From: Algoriphagus sp. | GTDB lineage: Bacteria; Bacteroidota; Bacteroidia; Cytophagales; Cyclobacteriaceae | Assembly: GCA_018336015.1 (NCBI GenBank) | Contig: JAGXQZ010000063.1 | Location: 1-64,000 of the forward strand | DNA: 64,000 nt | Reading direction: 5' to 3' | Shown here: positions 25,160-33,370 of the stretch, piece after piece | Numbering within the stretch: position 1 is the stretch's first letter | Layout: each line of letters begins with the position of its first letter | Made by a program: the position numbers and the translations under genes | The notes under the pieces: model-generated | Told to the model about the DNA's origin: nothing | The model's database searches: none | What the model saw: the letters and a program-made list of their open reading frames with translations, nothing else

Positions 25160-25723
25160 ATGATTCTGGTAGGAAACGCGGTTTTGTCTGACGATATAAA
25201 AGAGAATTTTTTTGTCTGTGATTTAGAAGCCTGCAAAGGGGCCTGCTGTGTAGAAGGTGATGCCGGAGCGCCACTTGAGGACGAGGAAACCAAGATTCTT
25301 GAGGAAATTTATCCTATTGTCAAGAATTACATCACTGAAGAAGGAAGAAAAGCCATTGAAACACAGGGTACGTGGGTTTTTGATAAAGACGGAGATAAAG
25401 GAACCCCAACCATAGGGGAAAATCGTGAATGTGCTTACGCTTTGTATGATGATCGAGGGATTCTAAAATGCGGCATTGAGCAAGCTTACCTCGATGGAAA
25501 AATAGCTTGGAAAAAACCCATTTCCTGTCACCTCTATCCGATTCGTGTGACCAAGTACGATGAATTTGATGCGCTAAATTACGACCGGTGGCATATTTGT
25601 GATCCTGCGTGTCAACTTGGCAAAAGTCTTCAAGTTCCTCTATACAGATTCCTTAAGGAGGCCTTGGTAAGAAAATACGGAGAAGCTTGGTATGAAGAGC
25701 TCATTACCGAAATTGAAGGATAA
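25160..25723 (+). CDS. DUF3109 family cysteine-rich protein
   Basis: 187 residues from the ATG at 25160, chosen because the promoter box lies just upstream; a TTG 21 nt earlier is inside that box. Clustered cysteines ([11 protein letters not shown] near residue 20, then single Cys in [21 protein letters not shown] and ICDPACQLG) resemble the YkgJ/DUF3109 metal- or Fe-S-binding families. Function is not established. The protein is cytoplasmic. Confidence 0.88.
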   Translation: MILVGNAVLSDDIKENFFVCDLEACKGACCVEGDAGAPLEDEETKILEEIYPIVKNYITEEGRKAIETQGTWVFDKDGDKGTPTIGENRECAYALYDDRGILKCGIEQAYLDGKIAWKKPISCHLYPIRVTKYDEFDALNYDRWHICDPACQLGKSLQVPLYRFLKEALVRKYGEAWYEELITEIEG

Positions 25724-25738
25724 AACCAGCCTTAAAGG

Positions 25739-26452
25739 CTAAATAAAACCTGCTCTTCGAATGCCATCTACAGCAAACTCTGCTATTTTTTGGTAGCCCA
25801 AATCCGATGGATGAATTTGGTCTTGCGAAAAAAAGTCCGGACTCAAATCCAGAGAAATAGGCTCAAAAATCAGGTTGGGATGTTCTCTTGATAGTTCAGT
25901 CATTTCTTTTTGCAGAAAATTTCGTTGTTCTTTCAAAAAGGACCTCATTCTGAAGGAAAAAGCAGGAAAAAGATGAACTGGTGGAATGTCTGCCAAATAA
26001 ATCCAATCAGGATGTAATTCAGAAGAAATTTGGTCAATCAAGCTTTTGAGTTGTTGGTGAAAAACAGAAGGGGCAGTAAGCTTGAAGCAATCATTTGCTC
26101 CTAAAAATAGGACTAAGCCGCTAATCTTCCCTGAAGGTAAATATTCTGAATTTTTATAGTATTCGTAGGCTGAGCCTGCTTTTAGGCCATTTTTGCCTAT
26201 GTTTTTTATTTCCCAAGAGGTCCCCAAAATTCGATGAAAATTACCTGCAAGTGTATTTTCTTGAGAACTAGCACCCACTCCTGAAGCGGTGGATTCTCCC
26301 AAAATCAAAAGAGTCGAAGTTCCAGATCCAAGAGATAGATTCTCAGCAATCGATGGGAGTTTGATTCCTTTACGGCGAATTCCGGATGCTTCATTAATTA
26401 AAAATGGGAGGTATGGTAGAAGCTTTAGCCTGAAAAACCAATACATGAACAA
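25739..26452 (-). CDS. SGNH/GDSL hydrolase, membrane-associated
   Basis: 237 residues. The catalytic blocks are GESTASG (LLILGESTASGVG near residue 50), LGANDCF and DQIHPSDLGY, giving Ser, Asn, Asp and His. The N-terminus (MFMYWFFRLKLLPYLPF) is hydrophobic and may anchor the protein. Typical activity is ester hydrolysis of lipids or acetylated sugars. Its start codon touches the stop of the yciH gene. It is not a close relative of the SGNH enzyme at 8056. Confidence 0.88.
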   Translation of the reverse strand: MFMYWFFRLKLLPYLPFLINEASGIRRKGIKLPSIAENLSLGSGTSTLLILGESTASGVGASSQENTLAGNFHRILGTSWEIKNIGKNGLKAGSAYEYYKNSEYLPSGKISGLVLFLGANDCFKLTAPSVFHQQLKSLIDQISSELHPDWIYLADIPPVHLFPAFSFRMRSFLKEQRNFLQKEMTELSREHPNLIFEPISLDLSPDFFSQDQIHPSDLGYQKIAEFAVDGIRRAGFI

Positions 26453-26806
26453 TCAGCCTCCGGCTTTTTTTGCCCCATATCCCGCCTGTAACAATACCTG
26501 CAAAACTTTGTCTCGGTGATCTCCCTGAATTAAAATCTCTCCATCTTTTGCCGAACCACCGACTCCGCATTTGTTTTTTAGCAGTTTTCCCAATTCTTTT
26601 AGGTCATCTTCTGTACCGATAAACCCTTCCACCAAAGTCACCTGCTTTCCTGCTCTGGCTTTTTTGTCCAAAAGGACTTTCAGTTTTTGTTGAGAAGGTG
26701 ATAAAGTCTCTGATTCGCTTTCTTCTCCAAAGTTGTATTCGAAACTATCCGAGGTGGAATAGACTACTCCATCTCTTTTTTTCCAGTCGTTACTTTTTTT
26801 GCTCAT
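26453..26806 (-). CDS. yciH: SUI1/YciH family translation factor
   Basis: 117 residues. The C-terminal SUI1 (eIF1-like) domain covers about 55-112, with VTLVEGF, DLKELGKLLKNKCGVGG, and DGEILIQGDHRDKVLQVL. In E. coli YciH contributes to discrimination against aberrant initiation; its exact role elsewhere is unsettled. Cytoplasmic. It is co-transcribed with the downstream SGNH hydrolase by direct abutment. Confidence 0.93.
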   Translation of the reverse strand: MSKKSNDWKKRDGVVYSTSDSFEYNFGEESESETLSPSQQKLKVLLDKKARAGKQVTLVEGFIGTEDDLKELGKLLKNKCGVGGSAKDGEILIQGDHRDKVLQVLLQAGYGAKKAGG

Positions 26807-26814
26807 GGGTTTTA

Positions 26815-26841
26815 TAAAAAAGCCTGTCTTTGGACAGGCTT
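26815..26841 (-). terminator. Intrinsic terminator of the uspA-like gene
   Basis: On the minus strand AGCCTGTC and GACAGGCT close a 4-base loop, followed by TTTTTTAT. Confidence 0.85.
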
Positions 26842-26860
26842 CAAAGTTAAGTATTTCAGT

Positions 26861-27715
26861 TTAGTTCGCTTTAAAGGTCCAGACAGGTCTTTTCGAATGA
26901 TTCACCACATCCTCAGCTATGCTGCCTGTGATCAAATGGAGAAGTCCAGTGCGACCATGAGTTGTCATGGCTATCAAATCCGCATCAATATCATCTGCAA
27001 ACTCAATTATGCCCGATTCCTCACTTAATGAATTGTAAACCTCTGCTTTGATATTTTCAAAGTTGTGCTTTTGGACAAAAGTTCGGATTCTGGACATCGA
27101 ATCTCTTGTCGATTCAAAATTTCCAGGAGTATTTACCACCACAAAGTAAAACTGAGCATTAAAGAGGTTTTGAATTCTTTTGATTCGGGAAGCAACTTCA
27201 TCTGCAGAGTCTCTAAAGTCTGAAGCAAACACGACCTTTTTCATCGTGCTTACGTCTGTCTCACTTTTGATGGTGATCACGGGACAGGGCGATGTTCGGA
27301 CGATTTTTTCAGTATTGCTGCCCACCATAATTTCTTCCAAGCCAGAAGTTCCTTTTGATCCCATTACTACCAAATCGGGTTTTGCTTCATGGATTGCATC
27401 CGAGATACCTTTAAATGCATTGCCAAGAATAATCTTAGTTCTCAGTGTGAAATCTGAATTTGCATATTCTTTTTCAAGCGCCTCAAGTTGTTTTTTTCTT
27501 AAATCTATCAACTCTTTGAAGAAGAGTTGATTCTCAAAATCAGGGATTGGATCCAGGCCACCACCCATGGTGCCAACTCCTGTGGACAGAGGAATTTCTA
27601 CCACGTGAAGAATCGTAATAGAAATTTTTGAGTAGTTGGTTGCCAGGCTTTTGGCAAAATTTAATGCATAAGTTGCCGTGGTTGAAAAGTCAAATGGCAC
27701 GAAAATACTGATCAT
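26861..27715 (-). CDS. Universal stress protein, tandem UspA domains
   Basis: 284 residues with two UspA domains. The first (1-150) ends with the ATP-binding pattern MGSKGTSGLEEIMVGSNTEK, and the second (160-284) with TTHGRTGLLHLITGSIAED. Both keep the G-x2-G-x9-G(S/T) type loop, so nucleotide binding is likely. Such proteins respond to starvation and envelope or oxidative stress in the cytoplasm. Single gene with its own terminator. Confidence 0.93.
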   Translation of the reverse strand: MISIFVPFDFSTTATYALNFAKSLATNYSKISITILHVVEIPLSTGVGTMGGGLDPIPDFENQLFFKELIDLRKKQLEALEKEYANSDFTLRTKIILGNAFKGISDAIHEAKPDLVVMGSKGTSGLEEIMVGSNTEKIVRTSPCPVITIKSETDVSTMKKVVFASDFRDSADEVASRIKRIQNLFNAQFYFVVVNTPGNFESTRDSMSRIRTFVQKHNFENIKAEVYNSLSEESGIIEFADDIDADLIAMTTHGRTGLLHLITGSIAEDVVNHSKRPVWTFKAN

Positions 27716-27785
27716 AGCTTTTGGGTTTTATTAATCCAAATTAGGGATTAAAAACTAGCAGAAAAGGACTTTTGTCAGCTTTTGA

Positions 27786-28694
27786 TCAAATCAACAAACC
27801 AATTCCAAAAAGTATGGTCCAAAGTAGAGTGCTGATCGCCATCTTTTTCAAATATGGATCAGTAGCCTCGGAGGATTGCGCATTGTGTACTCCCAAACCC
27901 ACTTTTAGCATCATAATTCCTGCAAGGACCGCCAATAGAGTGAAGTAATTATTGCTGGATAGTGAAAAAAGAATCAATGTCAAATAGCCTGTCCCGATCA
28001 AGGCCCAGTTGTAAAAAACAGCCTTTTTTCGGCCGATTCTTACAGGGATTGATTTTTTACCTGCTTTCCAGTCTGATTCGATATCTCTGATATTGTTGAT
28101 ATTGAGTACGGCAGTGCTAAATGATCCCAATGAAATGGCAATCAACACAGCCAAGGGTTCAAAACTCAAGGTGTGGAGAAAATAGGTGCCCAGCACTCCC
28201 GTCAATCCAAAAAAAACAAATACCGAAATATCACCCAAGCCAGCATATCCGTAAGGATTGCTTCCGGATGTATAGGTAATGGCAGACCAAATAGCTGCTA
28301 ATCCAATTCCCAAAAAAAGAAGAAACATTTTCCAATCTTCCAGTGCCAAATAGATCAAAAGTAGCCCTGAAATCAGCGAGAGCATACCAAAGAGATACAT
28401 GGCCTTCTTCATCTCTGCCAAAGAAATAATGCCGGATTGCACCGCTCTAATGGGGCCTTGACGATCGGCAGAATCCGCCCCATGCACCGTGTCGCCATAG
28501 TCATTGGAGAGGTTGGATAGGATCTGTAAGAAAATGGTGGTAAGAGAGGCCAAAAGCAAAATCTCCCACCGAAAGGCGTCTTTCCATTTAGCCAGAAAAG
28601 AACCTGCTAAAATGCTTGCTAAGGCTAAGGGTAAAGTACGAAGCCTGACTGCGTGCAGCCAGGCCTCTTTTTTGGTTGTAAATTCTTTTTTCAA
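27786..28694 (-). CDS. menA: 1,4-dihydroxy-2-naphthoate polyprenyltransferase
   Basis: 302 residues with eight or nine hydrophobic segments typical of UbiA-type prenyltransferases. The first Asp-rich motif is NDYGDTVHGADSADRQGP (near residue 64) and the second is DIESDWKAGKKS. The GADSADRQGP block is typical of MenA. It joins the polyprenyl tail to dihydroxynaphthoate in menaquinone synthesis at the inner membrane, in agreement with menaquinone as the quinone of aerobic Bacteroidota. Other men genes are not in the window. Confidence 0.92.
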   Translation of the reverse strand: MKKEFTTKKEAWLHAVRLRTLPLALASILAGSFLAKWKDAFRWEILLLASLTTIFLQILSNLSNDYGDTVHGADSADRQGPIRAVQSGIISLAEMKKAMYLFGMLSLISGLLLIYLALEDWKMFLLFLGIGLAAIWSAITYTSGSNPYGYAGLGDISVFVFFGLTGVLGTYFLHTLSFEPLAVLIAISLGSFSTAVLNINNIRDIESDWKAGKKSIPVRIGRKKAVFYNWALIGTGYLTLILFSLSSNNYFTLLAVLAGIMMLKVGLGVHNAQSSEATDPYLKKMAISTLLWTILFGIGLLI

Positions 28695-28709
28695 AGGAAT
28701 TCAGTCAAT

Positions 28710-29294
28710 TCAAGCTTCGATGAGTTTTAGAATCTGTTCGTCCAAAGGAGTCACAGAAGAAGGGAAAAACTTCACCAATTCACCTTTTTCATTGATGAAG
28801 TATTTGCAGAAGTTCCAGCTTGGCTCCTCATTATTCCAGCCGTTTTGTTTAGCATCAGATAGCCATCTGTAAAGCGGATGCTTGTCAAAACCCTTTACTG
28901 ATACTTTTTCAAACATAGGGAATGTCACCCCATATTCAGTGGAGCAAAACTCTTTGATCTCTTCGTTTGATCCGGGTTCTTGACCGCCAAAGTTATTGGC
29001 AGGAAAACCCAACACGATGATTTTATCACTGTGGTTCGCATAAAGCTCCTGAAGCTGAGCATACTGCTTGGTGTAGCCGCATTTAGATGCCACGTTGACA
29101 ATCAGAAGCTTTTTGCCTTTAAAAGAAGAGAAATCAACTTCTTTACCATTGATGTCTTTCATTTTAAAATTGTAAAAGGAACTTTCCATAGTTTGATCGT
29201 AGGATGGGTGGAAACTTGCTGCGTCAGTCGGACGCTGTAGGGTTTTGCCGCAGGCAAAAAGGAGTACCGATAGGGTGATTAAAAGGATCTTCAT
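28710..29294 (-). CDS. Glutathione peroxidase family protein, lipid-anchored
   Basis: 194 residues. The N-terminus (MKILLITLSVLLFACGKT) is a lipoprotein-like signal with Cys15. The peroxidase tetrad is visible: C72 in NVASKCGYT, Q105 in FGGQEPG, and W160-N161 in PSWNFCKYF. These enzymes usually use thioredoxin rather than glutathione. Location on the periplasmic side of a membrane suggests protection against lipid or external peroxides. Two nt separate it from argS upstream, so they are probably co-transcribed. Confidence 0.9.
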   Translation of the reverse strand: MKILLITLSVLLFACGKTLQRPTDAASFHPSYDQTMESSFYNFKMKDINGKEVDFSSFKGKKLLIVNVASKCGYTKQYAQLQELYANHSDKIIVLGFPANNFGGQEPGSNEEIKEFCSTEYGVTFPMFEKVSVKGFDKHPLYRWLSDAKQNGWNNEEPSWNFCKYFINEKGELVKFFPSSVTPLDEQILKLIEA

Positions 29295-29296
29295 AG

Positions 29297-31087
29297 TTAC
29301 ATTCGTTCTGGAACCTGTATACCGAGCAAACTCATTCCTCTTTTGATTGTTTTGGCTGTATGTGCAGAAAGTGCCACACGGAACGCCTGAATCGATAAAT
29401 CTTTTTCATGGAAAATCGGGAGGTCCGCGTAGAATCGGTTGTATTCTTTGGCCAAATCAAACAAATACTGCGCGATAATGGAAGGGGAATAATCATCAGC
29501 AGCCATTTTGATCTTGCGATCAAATTCATTCAATAGTTGGATCAAACCGGTTTCGGACTCGGCTAAATCTGATACTCCGGAAAAATCGGCAGCCTTGTAA
29601 TCCACACCGATTTGTTCTGCTTTTCTAAGGATTGCAGCGATTCTGGCGTGCGAATACTGGACAAACGGACCAGTGTATCCTTGGAACTCAATAGATTCCT
29701 GGGGATTGAAGAGCATTCGTTTTTTGGGATCCACTTTGAGCAAGAAATATTTCAAAGCTCCCAATCCCAAGATTTCATATAATTCATTAGCCTGCTCTTC
29801 GGTAAATCCTTCGATTTTGCCAAGTTCTTTCGTATGATGCTCGGCTGTTTCAATCATTTCCTGGATTAAATCATCTGCATCCACCACGGTGCCCTCTCGG
29901 GATTTCATCTTTCCGGTAGGCAAATCTACCATACCGTAAGATAAGTGGTATAGCCCAGAACCATAGGAACGGCCCAACTTTCGCATGATTTTAAACAAGA
30001 CGTCGAAGTGGTAGTCTTGCTCATTACCAACTACATAGACTGATTTGTCAATTTGAAAATCTTTGTATTTCAAATCGGCTGTTCCTAAGTCTTGGGTGAT
30101 GTAAACAGAAGTTCCATCTGCTCTTCGTACGAGCTTTTCATCCAAACCTTCGTCAGTCAGATCTACCCAAACTGATCCGTTTTCTTTTTTGAAAAACACA
30201 CCTTTGGCAAGGCCTTCTTCTACGATATCTTTTCCGAGTAAATAGGTGTCTGACTCGTAGTAAAACTTGTCGAAGTTGACCCCCATTTTACGGTAAGTCG
30301 CGTCAAATCCGGCATATACCCACCCATTCATTTGCTTCCAAAGGGAAACTACAGCTTCATCTCCTGCTTCCCATTTACGGAGCATTTCCTGCGCTTCAAG
30401 TAGGATAGGAGCATTTTTCTTGGCATCCTCTTCCGATTGGCCACCAGCAATGAGTTCTTTGATTTGGTTTTTGTATTCGATATCAAATTTGACGTAATAC
30501 TTTCCGGCTAAGTGGTCACCTTTCAAACCGGAGCTTTCAGGTGTTTCACCTTTGCCAAAGTGCTGATAGGCCACCATGGATTTGCAGATGTGAATTCCTC
30601 GGTCATTGACTAAGTTGGCTTTGATGACTTCGTATCCGTTTGCTTTGAGAATTTCTGCCACCGAATAGCCGAGGAAGTTATTTCTTAAATGTCCAAGGTG
30701 TAGTGGCTTATTGGTATTGGGTGAGGAGTACTCCACCATGACCTTTTGACCATTTGGGGGGAGTTGGCCTACGGCCGGATTGCTGTAGATTTTTTGGAAA
30801 AGATCCAGCCACACACGCTCGTTGAGCACCAGGTTCAGGAATCCTTTGACCACATTGAAGTCGCTTACCGCAGGCACATTGGCTTTGAGATATTCACCGA
30901 TGAGATTTCCGGTATTTTCAGGAGTCGTTTGGGAGATTTTCAAAAAGGGAAAAACTACAAACGTGTAACTGCCCTCAAATTCCTTTTTGGTAGGAGCAAG
31001 GCTGATTTGCTCCAAAGGAAGATCATGGTTGAATATATTCTGGAATGCGAGCTGAATGCCCTTAATAATGGATTCTTGAAAGTTCAT
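29297..31087 (-). CDS. argS: Arginyl-tRNA synthetase
   Basis: 596 residues, full length. The class I HIGH motif is HLGHLRNN near residue 135, the family signature KSREGTVVDADDLI is near 395, and the C-terminal DALR anticodon domain ends SLLGIQVPERM. There is an N-terminal Add-1 domain. The protein charges tRNA-Arg. Its start is 14 nt from the edge of an inverted repeat that bounds the GxxExxY gene upstream. Confidence 0.97.
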   Translation of the reverse strand: MNFQESIIKGIQLAFQNIFNHDLPLEQISLAPTKKEFEGSYTFVVFPFLKISQTTPENTGNLIGEYLKANVPAVSDFNVVKGFLNLVLNERVWLDLFQKIYSNPAVGQLPPNGQKVMVEYSSPNTNKPLHLGHLRNNFLGYSVAEILKANGYEVIKANLVNDRGIHICKSMVAYQHFGKGETPESSGLKGDHLAGKYYVKFDIEYKNQIKELIAGGQSEEDAKKNAPILLEAQEMLRKWEAGDEAVVSLWKQMNGWVYAGFDATYRKMGVNFDKFYYESDTYLLGKDIVEEGLAKGVFFKKENGSVWVDLTDEGLDEKLVRRADGTSVYITQDLGTADLKYKDFQIDKSVYVVGNEQDYHFDVLFKIMRKLGRSYGSGLYHLSYGMVDLPTGKMKSREGTVVDADDLIQEMIETAEHHTKELGKIEGFTEEQANELYEILGLGALKYFLLKVDPKKRMLFNPQESIEFQGYTGPFVQYSHARIAAILRKAEQIGVDYKAADFSGVSDLAESETGLIQLLNEFDRKIKMAADDYSPSIIAQYLFDLAKEYNRFYADLPIFHEKDLSIQAFRVALSAHTAKTIKRGMSLLGIQVPERM

Positions 31088-31102
31088 TTGACTGAAGTAT
31101 TA

Positions 31103-31133
31103 ACCGCAAAGAACGCGAAGGTACACAAAGAAA
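31103..31133 (+). repeat. Left inverted repeat of the GxxExxY cassette
   Basis: Three AAAG-ended words (CCGCAAAG, CGCGAAG, CACAAAG) are spaced 9-10 bp apart. The tract is an imperfect inverted copy of 31550-31581 on the other side of the GxxExxY gene. Confidence 0.75.
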
Positions 31134-31138
31134 ATCAA

Positions 31139-31549
31139 TCAAAAGGACCTAGGACCTTCTGTTAGAATGACTCGTTTGATGCCTGACTTTAATTGATAAA
31201 CATTGAAATTTAAGATTAGACCTAATTTGAATTTGCCCAGTTTTAAATAGTTAATTATTTGTGCAACATGTACGTTAGATATTTCTTTGACTGATTTTAA
31301 TTCTAATACTAGCTTATTTTCTACCAAAAGATCGATTTTGTAACCTAGATCTAAAGTGAAATCATCCAATTGAATAGGCATATTTTTTTCCATTTCTACA
31401 AAAAGCCCTGCTTTGGTTAGTTTATGAAACAACGCTTGTTTGTAGACATTTTCCAAAAGTCCAGGCCCAAGTTGAGAGTGGATGTCAATCGCAATACCCA
31501 AAACAATGTTACTTAATTCATCCTCGCTTAAGAGGTTAAATGTTTCCAT
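31139..31549 (-). CDS. GxxExxY family protein (PD-(D/E)xK-like)
   Basis: 136 residues. The eponymous motif is G30-x-x-E33-x-x-Y36 in GPGLLENVYKQAL. Downstream D73 (KIDLLVEN) and E83-x-K85 (LELKSV) make a PD-(D/E)xK nuclease-like core. The family is widespread in Bacteroidota, Planctomycetes and cyanobacteria, often in many scattered copies, and its function is unproven. The gene lies between arginase and argS on the same strand and is bounded almost exactly by an inverted pair of AAAG-word repeats, which suggests a mobile cassette. Confidence 0.9.
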   Translation of the reverse strand: METFNLLSEDELSNIVLGIAIDIHSQLGPGLLENVYKQALFHKLTKAGLFVEMEKNMPIQLDDFTLDLGYKIDLLVENKLVLELKSVKEISNVHVAQIINYLKLGKFKLGLILNFNVYQLKSGIKRVILTEGPRSF

Positions 31550-31581
31550 TTCTTTGTGTTTCTTAGTGTTCTTTGTGGCAA
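31550..31581 (-). repeat. Right inverted repeat of the GxxExxY cassette
   Basis: CTTTG, CTTAG and CTTTG words at 31552, 31562 and 31571 read on the minus strand as CACAAAG, CTAAG and CACAAAG. This is the inverted counterpart of 31103-31133. It begins at the base next to the GxxExxY start codon and ends at the arginase stop. Confidence 0.75.
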
Positions 31582-31583
31582 AA

Positions 31584-32534
31584 TTAGAAATTATCTACCA
31601 GCGACTTGGTAGTGATTTCCAAAACATCAAAAGCGATTTCGGCCATGGTGTTTTCGGTGTCGAGGGTTGGATTCACTTCTACGATTTCCCAGCAGCAGAC
31701 ACGTTTGTCCTTGATCAATTCTGCATTGAGCTGGATCGCTTCTTCCACAGTCAGGCCATTGGGTACAGGAGTGCCTGTTCCTACAGAAATGGAACTGTCC
31801 AAGCTATCCACATCGAAGGAAATGTAAAGCTGATCACAGTCCTTCAAGATGTGGAGTGCTTCTTGGGCTACTTTTGAAATCCCCAATTCCCTGACCTCAG
31901 CAGTACTGAAGTTTTTGATTCCATAGTGTTTGATCAAAAAGTCCTCAGGTTCTTCGGTGTCACGCACGGAGATAAATACAATATTTTTTGGTTCTATTTT
32001 GGGAGTATCGCCTCCGATTTTCTTGATTTTTTCCCAATAGGAGAGGGTTTCCGTACTGGGTTGGTTGATTTTGCAGTCAAGATTATCCAACTGTGCTACC
32101 ATAGGCAGAGGCATCCCGTGCATATTCCCTGAGGGGGTAGTGTAAGGGGTGTGCAGATCAGCGTGAGCATCGATCCAGATCACTCCTAGGCGCTTTTCTG
32201 GATGGGCTGCTTTGATCCCCATGATCGTGCCTGCCGCGGTGCTATGATCTCCTGCCAAAACGATGGGGAATTTCTTTTCCAAGCGGAGAGACTCTATCGT
32301 GGAATAGACGTTTTTCAAAACCTGATACACTCCATCGATGTATTTAGCATGAGGATACTTGTTTCCTCTCCAAAGGAAATTATTGGCATCTGGTACATTG
32401 ATTGGATCGAATTGGGTGAAAAAATTCGACTTTTTGTCTAAGCTAGCGATCTTGACAGCATCTACTCCAAGACTCGCGCCTCTTGTTCCAGCTGCAATTT
32501 CTGAGCGTACCTCTACTAGTTTAATTTTTCTCAT
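31584..32534 (-). CDS. Arginase/agmatinase family ureohydrolase, probably arginase
   Basis: 316 residues. The two-manganese site is complete: H97 in GDHS, D122-H124-D126 in DAHAD, and D241-D243 in SFDVDSLD. The GTGTPVPNGLT block favours arginase over agmatinase. The enzyme splits arginine into ornithine and urea in the cytoplasm. argS and an arginine decarboxylase are neighbours, so the stretch handles several fates of arginine. A TAGTTTTG box (32575-32582, minus strand) and a palindrome at 32583-32611 lie upstream. Confidence 0.92.
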   Translation of the reverse strand: MRKIKLVEVRSEIAAGTRGASLGVDAVKIASLDKKSNFFTQFDPINVPDANNFLWRGNKYPHAKYIDGVYQVLKNVYSTIESLRLEKKFPIVLAGDHSTAAGTIMGIKAAHPEKRLGVIWIDAHADLHTPYTTPSGNMHGMPLPMVAQLDNLDCKINQPSTETLSYWEKIKKIGGDTPKIEPKNIVFISVRDTEEPEDFLIKHYGIKNFSTAEVRELGISKVAQEALHILKDCDQLYISFDVDSLDSSISVGTGTPVPNGLTVEEAIQLNAELIKDKRVCCWEIVEVNPTLDTENTMAEIAFDVLEITTKSLVDNF

Positions 32535-32582
32535 TAGGTTAAAATTTGGGTTTTGTGCTTTTAAAAGTATGAAACAAAACTA

Positions 32583-32611
32583 CTCAAATGCCCCAATTTA
32601 TCGCATTTGAG
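32583..32611. promoter_or_regulatory. Palindrome upstream of arginase, putative operator
   Basis: CTCAAATGC and GCATTTGAG are perfect 9-bp arms with an 11-bp spacer. They start one base after the minus-strand -7-like box TAGTTTTG, so they sit in the promoter spacer of the arginase gene. A regulator binding here could control arginine breakdown. Confidence 0.45.
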
Positions 32612-32719
32612 CAGGATTGAATAATTTTTTCACTAAATAACCTATAAAAATTATAGGGAATATAGGTTTATAAATTTTTCTACTTACTTTTGAGCTCTTA
32701 CAAATAAACACTAGTTCTT

Positions 32720-33163
32720 ATGAGCCTAGCCTTACCCATCAGCAATTTGGAAATCGCATCACCTGCATGGACTGTAACTTCTACACCGGAGTTAATCAGA
32801 TTTAATCTTGGTCAGCAGGAAATCCTCAAGATTTTTTCTCAACCGATTGCCAACAAAATGCAGGGTATGTGTCGTTTTGAACGAGGTTTTGAAAAGTTGC
32901 TTCCTCTATTTAGAGGGTTGATTCTGCTCGGTAAGCCATCCTCCTTGAGCTTGATTTATGATTTTGATCGAGCTCAAGCGTTTTTCACTTTTTCTCAATC
33001 AGAATCCCAAGAAGTGGAAAGGTTCTTCAACAGTGTCATCGAACTGCTGAAAAAAGAAGTCAAGTTTAAGCAGATTCTAGAAAAAGTGATTGAAAACAAT
33101 CGAAGATTTCAGGCCGAACAAGCCCTGCTTCAGGCTTCGCTTCATCGTGTGACTTGGGATTGA
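32720..33163 (+). CDS. Hypothetical protein, 147 residues
   Basis: No family recognised. It is a soluble protein with mixed strand and helix. The C-terminal 60 residues are strongly helical (ESQEVERFFNSVIELLKKEV and following), possibly coiled coil. It diverges from arginase and is followed by its own terminator. TACTTTTG at 32685-32692 is a candidate -7 box, with nested TATAGG inverted repeats upstream at 32639-32668. Clear gene boundaries and a terminator support a real gene. Confidence 0.7.
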   Translation: MSLALPISNLEIASPAWTVTSTPELIRFNLGQQEILKIFSQPIANKMQGMCRFERGFEKLLPLFRGLILLGKPSSLSLIYDFDRAQAFFTFSQSESQEVERFFNSVIELLKKEVKFKQILEKVIENNRRFQAEQALLQASLHRVTWD

Positions 33164-33185
33164 TACTCAAACAAGTAATTGAATT

Positions 33186-33219
33186 AAGGACAGATCTACG
33201 GTAGACCTGTCCTTTTTTA
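33186..33219 (+). terminator. Intrinsic terminator
   Basis: AAGGACAGATCTAC pairs with GTAGACCTGTCCTT with one mismatch and is followed by T residues. It ends the hypothetical gene at 32720. Confidence 0.85.
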
Positions 33220-33370
33220 TTTTCCGCGGTTGTTTTTTCCAGATTATCCTCAATCGAAACTCGTTTGGATTTGTTATCGCTCTGTGAAGTTTTCACTATT
33301 GCATTTGATATACCCCAATAAAAGAGCAATTTTTGCACCCTTAAATTTCCGTAGTAAATCCCCTTGGTAA

